Positions 29,438 to 38,067 of a stretch of 55,925 bases of DNA are shown here, piece after piece. This stretch comes from CAZEWZ01 sp964516765. Its GTDB lineage: Bacteria > Bacteroidota > Bacteroidia > Flavobacteriales > UBA7430. A program made the position numbers and the translations under genes. The notes under the pieces are model-generated. The model searched no databases. It was not told the origin of the DNA and worked only from the letters and a program-made list of their open reading frames with translations. The stretch covers positions 1 through 55,925 of the forward strand of contig CAZEWZ010000011.1 of NCBI GenBank assembly GCA_964516765.1, written 5' to 3'. Position 1 is the stretch's first letter, and every line of letters starts with the position of its first letter.

Positions 29438-30097
29438 TCAAAGTCTGTTAATAGGGTTCAAACTTGTCATTACCCTACACAGATAAACGGCAGCTATCGC
29501 CCCAAATACAGGAGCAATCAAATATACCCATAATCCATCTAAGTTTCCAGAAAAAATTGCCGGTGCAAGCGATCTCGCAGGATTCATAGAAGCTCCAGTG
29601 ATAGGTCCTGCAAATAAGGATTCCAAACAAACTACTCCACCGATTGAAATTCCTGCCAGCGTTCCAGTTTCTTTTGATTCACTCGACACGTTGATGATGA
29701 CAAACATCAAAATAAAAGTCAAAATAAACTCTATAATAAATGCCTGAAAATTTGAGCCTGATGGTAAAGTTCCCCCTTGAGAAATATGAGTTGGGAAGAG
29801 TTGAAATAAAATTCCAGATGCAAAAATTGCTCCTAGAGTTTGGGAAAGAATATAAGGAATTAGATCTTTCTTTTTAAAATTTCCTGAGACCGAAAATGCG
29901 ATACTGACTGCAGGGTTAATATGTGCTCCAGAAATCTTTCCAAGAGCAAAGATCATAGCCATGACAATCAATCCAAATGTGAGAGAAATACCGATATGAC
30001 TTATGCTTCCTTGGCTAAGGTCATTCGTTATCATAGATCCAGCTCCGCAAAAAACTAGGCAGAATGTTCCAAAGAATTCAGAAATATATCGTTTCAT
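29438..30097 (-). CDS. Aquaporin family (MIP) channel
   Basis: 219 residues with six transmembrane helices and two half-helices. Both NPA motifs are exact: HINPAV (Asn61) and SMNPARS. The narrow-pore residues look aquaporin-like rather than glycerol-facilitator-like, which would make it AqpZ-type, but this is not certain. Ends in TGA. The gene starts 22 bp after the RND efflux gene, so it may be cotranscribed as the fifth gene of the efflux operon. Confidence 0.9.
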   Translation of the reverse strand: MKRYISEFFGTFCLVFCGAGSMITNDLSQGSISHIGISLTFGLIVMAMIFALGKISGAHINPAVSIAFSVSGNFKKKDLIPYILSQTLGAIFASGILFQLFPTHISQGGTLPSGSNFQAFIIEFILTFILMFVIINVSSESKETGTLAGISIGGVVCLESLFAGPITGASMNPARSLAPAIFSGNLDGLWVYLIAPVFGAIAAVYLCRVMTSLNPINRL

Positions 30098-30119
30098 TTT
30101 TACAGTTACAAATAGTATT

Positions 30120-33100
30120 TTACGACACTAATTTGGAGAATTTATATACAATTTTATCCACTAAAAGGTACATTACAGGGACCAGAATTAAGGTAAGAAA
30201 AGTTGCGAAACTTAATCCAAATATAACTGTCCAGGCCATTGGGCCCCAAAATAAGGCATTGTCTCCACCAAAGAATATCTGAGGATTAAATTCGGTCAAT
30301 AGACCATAAAAATTAATATTCATTCCTGTAGCTAAAGGCAATAATCCCAATATCGTAGTAATAGCTGTTAGAAGAACAGGTTTTAATCTTTTTTCACCTC
30401 CTTCTTGAATGCATGCAATGGCAGTTTTAGAGTCCAAGTCCTCTTCAGCAGTTAAATCCATTTCTTTTTTAGTTCTGGATTTCACTAAGTCAATATAATC
30501 AATCAGGACGATAGCGTTATTAACTACAATACCGGCCAAGGAAACGATGCCGATTCCGGTCATGATGATTACAAAATCCATATTGAAAATAGCTAGACCA
30601 GAAAATACACCAATTGTACTAAACAGTACTGTCATAATAATTATGAGTGGCTTAATGACCGAATTAAATTGACTGACAAGAATCAGAGCAATTAGTGCAA
30701 TAGCTATCAGCAATGCCTTAGAAAGAAATTCCTGGGTCTGTTGCTGCTCTTGTTGTTTGCCAGTGAATTTAATTTCATAGCCTGGGGGAAGTAGTTTACC
30801 TGCAAATAAATCTTTTAATTGCTTATTGATTAAGTTTTCATTGTATCCTTCCAAAACATTAGAGTACAATGTTAGCTGACGTTTCATGTCTTTCCTGTTC
30901 ACAGAACCATAGGTGTTATTATAGGAGTATTGCGCCACAGAAGAAATTGGAACCTGTTTAATCTGGCCATTAGATGGACTTCGGAATGTAATTCGTTGGT
31001 TCATTAAAGCAGGAACACTGTATCGATAGTTATCGTCTAAACGCAGCATGATCGGATATTCATCTTCTCCATCTTTAAATTTAGATATTTCTTTTCCAAA
31101 AAGTGCAGTTCTAATCGTGTTGGCTACTTGCAGTGTAGAAATACCTAATCTTCTTGCTTGTTCCCTATCAATATCTAGAAGGAGTTCAGGCTTATTGGAT
31201 TCAAGATTAATTTTCATACCTTCAATACCGTTAATGTTTTCTTTTTCAATGGTGCTTTTCATTTCTTCTGCAATTAGCAAAAGTTCTTCGAATTCCTTTC
31301 CAGCAATTTCAATATTTATTGCTTTTCCCACGGGGGGGCCATCTCTATTTTTGTCAACACTTATGATAACTCCAGGTGAATTTTTGAACAGATCAGAAAA
31401 TTCTCTCATAATTTTACTGGTTTTTACTCCTTGTCTATATTGAAACTCTTTAAAGTTGATTGTAATTCGAGCTTTATTTGGCGTAATTGCTGAGCCATTA
31501 CCGATTTCATTAGGGTCAGTTGTGGCTGCACCTACATTGGTCATCACAGAAGATACTGCGTGTTGGTAAGGAACGAGCATGTCTATGATTTCGGATTCTA
31601 CCTGTTGGGCAATAGAATCGGTCCATAAAACATCTGAGCCCAGTGGAGTTTCAATAAATATATTGATATACTTGGGTTCATTTACTGGGAAGAATTCAAT
31701 ATTAGGGGCTTTCCAGATAAATACGCCTAAGGATAAGATGAGTAATATCCCTGTAGCTGCTAATAGCCATTGGGGTTTATTCTCGCTTAGTGCCCAACGA
31801 AGTATTTGAGCATATTTTTGTTCAAGCTTAATTAGACTTTTTGTCTGAAAAAAAATTGATAATGGACTGAGAATATAGGTATATAATAATGTCAAAAAGA
31901 CAAAGCACAGCATGAGTGAACCCCAGAATATATTTCCAAAGATGTAATTCACAAAGGAAATAATCGCAATAAATAAGGCTACTTTTAGAAGTATACTTTT
32001 ATCTTTAATGGGTTTTTCTTTGGACATAAAGCTTGCTGCAAAAACCGGATTGATGACCAAGGCTACAAACAATGATGAGCCAAGAACAATAATTAGAGTC
32101 AGCGGAATATATCCCATAAATTCACCCATTAAATCATCCCAGAAGAGTAGTGGTAAAAAAGCTGCTAGAGTAGTAGCAGTTGACGAAATGATAGGAATTG
32201 CAATTTCTCCTACTCCTTTTTTGGCGGCATCTAATGAACTTAATCCTTCTTCATGAAAAAGTCTGTGAATATTTTCAATAACAACAATTGCATTATCTAC
32301 AAGCATTCCTAAGGCAAGTATTAATGCAAACAAGACCACTAAATTCATTGTGGTACCCATTGCTCCCAAAACTACAAAGCTAATAAACATTGACAGTGGA
32401 ATAGCCAAGCCCACAAATAATGCATTTTTTAATCCCAAGAAGAATAGAAGTACAATAATAACGAGAATGACACCAAAAATTATGCTATTTTCTAGATTAC
32501 TAATTTGCATCCGAGTTTGCTCTGATTGGTCGTTTGTGATTGATATTTTTAAATCGGGCGGTAGTCTATTAAATGCTTTTGATTCCTTAATTAAGGCGAT
32601 GATTTTATCTGTAGCTTCTAAAAGGTTTTCACCACTTTTTTTAATCACATTTAAAGAAACGACTGGATCTTTATTTAGTCGTGCAAAACTTTTTCGTTCT
32701 TCATAGCCATTTTCAACTTTAGCAATATCTTTTAGGTATACAATATTCCCCGCCTCCCGTTTTATGATAATATTTTCGATTTCACTTGAGCTCTTAAATT
32801 CAGCATCGGTTCGAACAGATCTTCTTGAATTTCCAAGCAAAATATCTCCACTGGCCATAGAAATATTTTCGAATGCAATCGCATCTTCAATATCACCAAA
32901 ACTAATTTTATTGCTTTCCATTCGATGGAGGTCAGCTTTTATTGTGATTTCCTTGTTTAATAATCCAGTGATATCAACTTTTGAAATTTCTGTGAGAGAT
33001 TCAAATTGATCTTGAAGATCTTCTGCATAGACTTTGAGTTCGTCTAAGCTAAAATCACCTGATAAATTGACATTTAGTATAGGAAATTCTGAGAAATCAA

Positions 33101-33515
33101 TATCAGTAATGATTGGGTCCATATCCAAATCATTTGGAAGATCACTTTTAGCTTTGTCGACCGCATCTTTCACTTCTTGTAGGGCTATTTTAACATCTAC
33201 ATCGGTGTTAAACTCTACAATAATATTTGCATTATCTTGAATCGAATTCGAATTTAGATTCTTAATTCCATTAATAGACTTAAGTTGTTTTTCTATGGGT
33301 CGAGTGATTAGATTTTCAATGTCTGCTGGCGAATTTCCTGGATAAGTGGTGTTTACCATGATGGTCGGTATCACGATATCAGGGAACAAAGATTTGGGCA
33401 TTTTTTGGTAAGACAAGCCTCCAAAAAAAATCAAAAGAAGGGCTAAAATAAAAACAGAAGTTTTATTTCTTAGGGATAAGTTCGTAAGACCGAAGTTTCT
33501 ATACTTTTCTTTCAT
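30120..33515 (-). CDS. RND efflux permease (HAE-1-like, with two extra membrane segments)
   Basis: 1,131 residues, longer than AcrB (about 1,050). The usual RND halves are clear: N-terminal helix 1, a periplasmic porter loop, the helix-4 motif GMLVDNAIVVIENI with the proton-relay Asp, and the second loop with its helix bundle (GIVVNNAIVLIDYI). Between the two halves, about residues 505-560, there are additional hydrophobic stretches (VALFIAIISFVNYIF and SLMLCFVFLTLLYTYI), which suggest two added transmembrane segments. Translated 2 bp after the adaptor gene. It exports drugs or metabolites by proton antiport with the adaptor and TolC-like channel. Confidence 0.93.
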   Translation of the reverse strand: MKEKYRNFGLTNLSLRNKTSVFILALLLIFFGGLSYQKMPKSLFPDIVIPTIMVNTTYPGNSPADIENLITRPIEKQLKSINGIKNLNSNSIQDNANIIVEFNTDVDVKIALQEVKDAVDKAKSDLPNDLDMDPIITDIDFSEFPILNVNLSGDFSLDELKVYAEDLQDQFESLTEISKVDITGLLNKEITIKADLHRMESNKISFGDIEDAIAFENISMASGDILLGNSRRSVRTDAEFKSSSEIENIIIKREAGNIVYLKDIAKVENGYEERKSFARLNKDPVVSLNVIKKSGENLLEATDKIIALIKESKAFNRLPPDLKISITNDQSEQTRMQISNLENSIIFGVILVIIVLLFFLGLKNALFVGLAIPLSMFISFVVLGAMGTTMNLVVLFALILALGMLVDNAIVVIENIHRLFHEEGLSSLDAAKKGVGEIAIPIISSTATTLAAFLPLLFWDDLMGEFMGYIPLTLIIVLGSSLFVALVINPVFAASFMSKEKPIKDKSILLKVALFIAIISFVNYIFGNIFWGSLMLCFVFLTLLYTYILSPLSIFFQTKSLIKLEQKYAQILRWALSENKPQWLLAATGILLILSLGVFIWKAPNIEFFPVNEPKYINIFIETPLGSDVLWTDSIAQQVESEIIDMLVPYQHAVSSVMTNVGAATTDPNEIGNGSAITPNKARITINFKEFQYRQGVKTSKIMREFSDLFKNSPGVIISVDKNRDGPPVGKAINIEIAGKEFEELLLIAEEMKSTIEKENINGIEGMKINLESNKPELLLDIDREQARRLGISTLQVANTIRTALFGKEISKFKDGEDEYPIMLRLDDNYRYSVPALMNQRITFRSPSNGQIKQVPISSVAQYSYNNTYGSVNRKDMKRQLTLYSNVLEGYNENLINKQLKDLFAGKLLPPGYEIKFTGKQQEQQQTQEFLSKALLIAIALIALILVSQFNSVIKPLIIIMTVLFSTIGVFSGLAIFNMDFVIIMTGIGIVSLAGIVVNNAIVLIDYIDLVKSRTKKEMDLTAEEDLDSKTAIACIQEGGEKRLKPVLLTAITTILGLLPLATGMNINFYGLLTEFNPQIFFGGDNALFWGPMAWTVIFGLSFATFLTLILVPVMYLLVDKIVYKFSKLVS

Positions 33516-33517
33516 AG

Positions 33518-34633
33518 CTATTCTGTTATTTCCAAAAGGCTTCCACTTACCACATCATTGTAGCCTGAAACAATTACTTGATCGCCCACTTCTAGACCCT
33601 GAACAATATGACTTATATCTCCCTGTGACAATCCTACTTCTATATATTTTTTTTCACATTTTCCTGTGCGATTAAGAAAGACATAATTACCACGCATATC
33701 TTTTTTAACTACTTTAGATGGAACCAAATGTGCTTTTTCATTACTATAGTCTAGTATCTCAAGGGAAGCAATGCCATTAGGTTTTAATTTACCCTGCTCA
33801 TTTTCTAATTCAATTTTAATTTTAAAGGTGTTGTTTTCGGGATTGATGATTTGTCCAATAAAACTAAGTGGAGCTTCCTTGCTTAGGGAAAGAGATTTGA
33901 AATTTATTTTTACGGGGGAACCTTTAACAAGAATATTTGCATATCGCTCTGGTACATCTGCTTCAACGAAAACATGTTCTATATTTGCAATTCTGAAGGC
34001 CGGAGATCCTGGACTAGCTAATTCTCCCACTTTCAAATACAAGGCTTCTATAGTTCCAGTAATAGGTGCTTTAATAAATAGTTTTGCTATTTTTTTTTCA
34101 AGAACTTCTACTTTTTTATTTAGGGTTTCATACTGGTTTTTAATTTGAAGATATAGTAACTCAGAACCAATTTTTTGTGCCCATAATTTTTCTTGTCTTT
34201 CAAAGGTAGTTTTAGAAAAATCTCTTGATAATTTAAGCTCCTCCAAAGTTCCTTTCATGATATCGGAATCGAGTTCAAATACTATTTGGCCTTTTTGAAC
34301 TCTGTCACCTTCCTCAGGGATGTTTTTATTTACCCGTGCAAGTATTTCTGAACTGACCAGAATATTCTCCTTAGAATTTAATTTCCCCGGCTGCTCAATA
34401 TAATGTAAAAATCTTTTTTCTTGAATTTCTATAAGCCGAACTGCAACTTTGTTTTTATTGGTTTCTGGATTATCCATAGAAATTTCAGACTCTAATTTAT
34501 TTATGGCATTTTTTAAAATTACTAAGTCAGATTTTAATTCCTTTAGTTGAGATTTTTTCTCTTCCTGGCTAACTTCTTTGTTGCAAGAAAAAACGAGAAA
34601 GATGCTGAGTATAAATACGCTTATTTTAGTCAT
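33518..34633 (-). CDS. RND periplasmic adaptor (membrane fusion protein, lipoprotein)
   Basis: 371 residues. Lipobox FSCN places Cys17 as the anchor. A coiled-coil hairpin (about 120-190, with the LWAQKIGSELLYLQIKNQYE stretch) is set inside a lipoyl/barrel-sandwich domain (PGKLNSKENILVSSEI...IKAPITGTIEALYLKVG). The beta-barrel and membrane-proximal parts complete it. It joins the RND pump to the TolC channel. Gaps of 4 bp to tolC and 2 bp to the permease gene confirm the operon. Confidence 0.93.
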   Translation of the reverse strand: MTKISVFILSIFLVFSCNKEVSQEEKKSQLKELKSDLVILKNAINKLESEISMDNPETNKNKVAVRLIEIQEKRFLHYIEQPGKLNSKENILVSSEILARVNKNIPEEGDRVQKGQIVFELDSDIMKGTLEELKLSRDFSKTTFERQEKLWAQKIGSELLYLQIKNQYETLNKKVEVLEKKIAKLFIKAPITGTIEALYLKVGELASPGSPAFRIANIEHVFVEADVPERYANILVKGSPVKINFKSLSLSKEAPLSFIGQIINPENNTFKIKIELENEQGKLKPNGIASLEILDYSNEKAHLVPSKVVKKDMRGNYVFLNRTGKCEKKYIEVGLSQGDISHIVQGLEVGDQVIVSGYNDVVSGSLLEITE

Positions 34634-34637
34634 AGTC

Positions 34638-35966
34638 TTATTTTCCTATAGATCGTTTATAATTTAAATGGCTTACAAGGAGATTAAAAATCTGTTTAGA
34701 GTGATTTGTTTGATGTTCTAGATACTCGCTGGCAATGCGAGTAAGTTCGGTGCTGCTTGTGATTCCCTCTCTATATTTTAATCTTGTTTTTTGGTAGATC
34801 TTTTCGGAAATTAAAATATTATTTCCTTGATGTTTTAGGCTTTGTTGGGCAAACAAGTAGTTACTTTTTGCATTTAAGTGAGCTAATTTCAGATTTTGCT
34901 TCGTATTCTCTTTTTGAAGATTCGCTATCTCTCTTTCTATTATAGCTTTCTGTATGCGAGATTTTCCGCCCAAGCCGTCAAATATAGGAATACTCATGCT
35001 GATGCCAATGAACTCATTTGGATACCATTTTGTAGATGCGTCAAGCGGGGTAAAGTCCACTCCCATTGCACTCGTTCCGATGGACGCAAATGCAGAAATA
35101 GAGGGGAGCTTATCTGTCTGATATCGTTTTACATCCCAATATTTTAGTTTTTCATTTAGCTCAGCCATCTGATACTCGAGTGTATTTTGAATATTTGATT
35201 CTTCCAGAGAGATATCTGCACAATTTTCAAGTAGTAAATGAAGGCTATCTTCCAAAAAAATATTTTCGTCTAGATCTATTCCTAGCATAAGTTTTAAATA
35301 GGTCTCAGATAGATTGGATTGTCTAATAGACTGATTGTAATTCATGATTATTTGTGAGAGAGTTAAGGCCATTTTATCTGTCTCAATGTCTTCCACGAAT
35401 CCAAGATCATACTGTATTTTCACTTCATTCAGCAAGCCCTGGTGAACGTTTACCATATACTTTAAAAATTGCTCATTTTTTTTTGCAATTAGTGACTTAA
35501 AATATGCTGTACTTATACTATCAGAAATTTGGTTGAGAGTAAGGCTATGTCTGATTTCTGCAAACTGAATAAACGATTTTGCCGCCTTTAAAGCCACAAC
35601 ATATCCTCCGTTAAAAATCATTTGACTGGCCGTAATACTTGCACTGGTGGTATGGGGAATACCAAATTGAGTTTCTGTATATTGATCTGATGGAGCCCCC
35701 GGCATAAATTGGGATGCGGGAACCAGCGTAGTGGGAACCTCAAGAAACTGTTGCCACTTTATTTCCGAGTTAATTTGTGGAAGCCCCGCAGCAATAGTTT
35801 CTTTTAATTGTTTGTGAGCATACTCAAAGACTAGAGATGATTTTTTTATATTTTTATTGTGAAATAATCCATATTCTTGTGCTTCTTCAAGAGAAAATGA
35901 ATGCTGTCCGTACAATTGTAATCCCAGAAGCAACAGAATGATATTTGCATAAAATTGTCTATTCAT
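34638..35966 (-). CDS. TolC-family outer-membrane efflux channel
   Basis: 442 residues. Signal peptide ends at about LYG-QHS. The body has the two repeats of the outer-membrane factor family, each with long helices such as KQLKETIAAGLPQINSEIKW in repeat 1 and IQKAIIEREIANLQKENTKQ in repeat 2. It forms the exit duct for the RND pump. Its ATG at 35966 overlaps the tetR stop by 8 bp, so it is translated directly after tetR. Confidence 0.93.
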   Translation of the reverse strand: MNRQFYANIILLLLGLQLYGQHSFSLEEAQEYGLFHNKNIKKSSLVFEYAHKQLKETIAAGLPQINSEIKWQQFLEVPTTLVPASQFMPGAPSDQYTETQFGIPHTTSASITASQMIFNGGYVVALKAAKSFIQFAEIRHSLTLNQISDSISTAYFKSLIAKKNEQFLKYMVNVHQGLLNEVKIQYDLGFVEDIETDKMALTLSQIIMNYNQSIRQSNLSETYLKLMLGIDLDENIFLEDSLHLLLENCADISLEESNIQNTLEYQMAELNEKLKYWDVKRYQTDKLPSISAFASIGTSAMGVDFTPLDASTKWYPNEFIGISMSIPIFDGLGGKSRIQKAIIEREIANLQKENTKQNLKLAHLNAKSNYLFAQQSLKHQGNNILISEKIYQKTRLKYREGITSSTELTRIASEYLEHQTNHSKQIFNLLVSHLNYKRSIGK

Positions 35967-36567
35967 GAATAATTTTTTTAGTTAGATAGCGAATTCCTTT
36001 TTCCGTCGCAATACCTCGTATATGAAAGATTCTATTTTCTCTCAATAACGATTCAAATTCAAATTGTTCTAGAGGGAATAATTGCTCATCAACTAAATTA
36101 TCACTGTTGCAGATTAATAATTTAGAAATAATAAGTGTATTTAAATCAGAGCGATATAGTCTTAGACTGATTCCTCTATCTAGATTTAATTTGATACTTT
36201 CTAGTAAAGAGTTCTGGCGAATACCAATTAAAATATCCCAGACGGAGGGGTAGTACGTTTTCAGATTATTGACCAGATTTTTTGGTCTATTTTTCAGTAG
36301 GATACATATTTGTTTATCAATCTTAAATAACTCATCTATTGGGTTAAGTTCCTCTTCTTGTATCTTCTCCAAGGTATCAATAATAATACTTTGATAAAAC
36401 ATGAAAGCCTTTTCAACTAAATCTGTCTTATTTTTAACATGAAGATAAAGGGTCTTTTTAGATATTTTAAGTGTGCGAGCGATGTCGTCCATATTCGGCT
36501 TTCGTATCCCTTCTTTCATGAATATCTTGAGCGAATTTTTTATGATTTCACTACACTTATCTTTCAT
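35959..36567 (-). CDS. TetR/AcrR-family transcriptional regulator
   Basis: 202 residues. N-terminal helix-turn-helix at about 20-60 (MKEGIRKPNMDDIARTLKIS then KKTLYLHVKNKTDLV). The C-terminal ligand domain shows no strong match. It is the first gene of the efflux operon and overlaps tolC by 8 bp. A perfect palindrome just upstream (36593-36628) is a likely operator. Inference: a local repressor of the pump that is released by a pump substrate. The ATG at 36567 lies 4 bp after the -7 box, so the mRNA is probably leaderless. Confidence 0.9.
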   Translation of the reverse strand: MKDKCSEIIKNSLKIFMKEGIRKPNMDDIARTLKISKKTLYLHVKNKTDLVEKAFMFYQSIIIDTLEKIQEEELNPIDELFKIDKQICILLKNRPKNLVNNLKTYYPSVWDILIGIRQNSLLESIKLNLDRGISLRLYRSDLNTLIISKLLICNSDNLVDEQLFPLEQFEFESLLRENRIFHIRGIATEKGIRYLTKKIIHE

Positions 36568-36571
36568 TTTG

Positions 36572-36579
36572 CAAAATTA
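36572..36579 (-). promoter_or_regulatory. Candidate -7 box of the tetR-efflux operon (TAATTTTG)
   Basis: On the minus strand TAATTTTG matches TAnnTTTG, followed by CAAA and the ATG of tetR. With initiation at the usual distance the transcript would begin at or next to the start codon. The -33 region is occupied by the palindrome. Confidence 0.55.
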
Positions 36580-36592
36580 ATACATTTAAATT

Positions 36593-36628
36593 AAATGGAA
36601 ACGATAATTTTAAAAAATGTTTCCATTT
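36593..36628. promoter_or_regulatory. Perfect 10+10 bp inverted repeat, likely TetR operator
   Basis: AAATGGAAAC (36593-36602) and its exact reverse complement GTTTCCATTT (36619-36628) are separated by 16 bp. The spacing fits dyad sites of TetR-type repressors or two half-sites one to two helical turns apart. The repeat sits at the -33 region of the tetR promoter, where binding would block RNA polymerase. Confidence 0.65.
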
Positions 36629-36684
36629 TTTCACCTATAATTTATCCAAATTCAAACAAATCAATTTTATTAGTAAATTACTCT

Positions 36685-37356
36685 ATGGACAACACCAAAT
36701 TATGGAATAAGTTAAAGTAGTATTTGAGCTACGAACGAATAAATGCATTTGATTGTGTTTTGTCTGATCGGACTCGTCATTTTACCGTGGTAGTTGAAAA
36801 TCTTTTTTAGTCTCATAACTCCAGTGCAGTAATTCGAAACTGTGATTGTTTTGGTATTCAGGATCTTCATTTAATTGCGAATGCCAATTCCAATTCATAT
36901 AAATTGTTTAAGGATGTTGCAATGGGGGCACAAAAATGGCTAGATATGCATCATTATCATCAAAACAAAAACAATACGCAAGATTGCATAGACGCATTAA
37001 AATTATCTGGATTTCAAATTGTTGCGACTAGACCAAATAGACAAGATATACTACTTCCTGATTTTGATATTAGAACAAAATCAGCATTCTTTTTTGGTAC
37101 AGAACGAGATGGACTTTCTAATACAGTTCTTGAGCAAGTTGACTCATTTGTTTGAATTCCTATGTACGGGTTTTCAGAAAGTTATAATATTTCTGTTTCC
37201 GCTACTTTAGTTCTTCATGATGTAGTTACTCGACTAAAGAAATCTCAGTTAGATTGGGGAATGTCTCAAGAGAAGATTTTAGAGAAAAAAATTGACTGGG
37301 CAGTAAAGTCTATTCGATGTGGATCTCAATTATTAAAACAATTCCATTTGGTTTAG
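36685..37356 (+). pseudogene. SpoU/TrmH-family RNA 2'-O-methyltransferase with three in-frame stops
   Basis: One continuous frame, without any shift, runs from the ATG at 36685 to the TAG at 37354-37356 (223 codons), with stops at 36718-36720 (TAG), 36808-36810 (TAG) and 37153-37155 (TGA). The family signature is clear: DRTRHFTVVVE near the start, HNSSAVIRNCDCFGIQDLHLI, SAFFFGTERDGLSN and IPMYGFSESYNISVSATLVL, the S-adenosylmethionine knot. In related proteins the first two stops lie where Gln is usual, so CAG to TAG would explain both. Reading resumes well after each stop. I take it as a young pseudogene; read-through or sequence error are alternatives. Confidence 0.82.
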
Positions 37357-37359
37357 CGA

Positions 37360-38067
37360 ATGATAATTGAACTTTGTTATGAGGACGACTATTTTATTGC
37401 GGTCAATAAACCTAATAACATATTGGTACATCACTCATTTATGTCTAGAAATAAGTCCCAAGAGAAAAGCCTATTGAACTTGCTCAAAGAACAGGGTCAT
37501 GGTTCTGTATTTCCCGTCCATAGATTAGATAGAAAAACATCTGTAATTCTTATTCTTGCCAAGAAAAAAGAGGCAGTTGATCAGTTTCAAAACATATTTA
37601 AAAATTATCTCGTTCAAAAGGTCTATCATGCACTTGTTCGTGGGTTTTATCCTCCAAATGGGTGTATTGTTAGTACAGTAAAAGGGCGCGATTCAAAATC
37701 TCACAAAGAGGCGCTCACACGATTTAATCATCTAGGTCAATTCGAGTTAAATATCCCCGTTCATTCATATGAAACCTCAAGGTACAGTCTAATTGAGCTT
37801 TTGCCTGAATCAGATCGTATGCACCAACTACGAATTCATATGACTAAAATGAGTCATCCGATTGTAGGAGACTCAAAATATGGAGACCGGTTTCACAATA
37901 GAATGATAGAGAGAGAATGGGCATGTGATTTTATGTTTTTGGACGCCTTATCTATTTCCTTTTTTCATCCCTTTATAAAGAAAGAGATATTTATAATTGC
38001 TCCTTATCCTAATCACTGGAAGTCTGTTTTTGAACAGTTAAGCCTTAGAGATATTTCTTTTTCCTAG
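37360..38067 (+). CDS. truC: tRNA pseudouridine synthase of the RluA/TruC type
   Basis: 235 residues. Catalytic motif VHRLDRKTS with Asp57. YHALVRGFYPPNGCI and the C-terminal RMHQLRIHMTKMSHPIVGDSKYGD complete the RluA-family fold. TruC modifies U65 of some tRNAs, and the length and lack of an S4 domain suit TruC rather than RluC/D. Begins 3 bp after the trmH-like reading frame. It converges with the M1 peptidase, the stops sharing the palindrome CTAG (38064-38067). Confidence 0.85.
   Translation: MIIELCYEDDYFIAVNKPNNILVHHSFMSRNKSQEKSLLNLLKEQGHGSVFPVHRLDRKTSVILILAKKKEAVDQFQNIFKNYLVQKVYHALVRGFYPPNGCIVSTVKGRDSKSHKEALTRFNHLGQFELNIPVHSYETSRYSLIELLPESDRMHQLRIHMTKMSHPIVGDSKYGDRFHNRMIEREWACDFMFLDALSISFFHPFIKKEIFIIAPYPNHWKSVFEQLSLRDISFS

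Noticed and set aside
31048..33240. Several plus-strand ORFs of 68-131 codons
   Set aside because: All are antisense to the RND permease and have no domain or start support.
14629..37155. Reassignment of TGA or TAG to a sense codon
   Set aside because: TAG ends many intact genes and TGA ends two of them; the three-stop trmH-like gene uses both. The standard bacterial code fits better.
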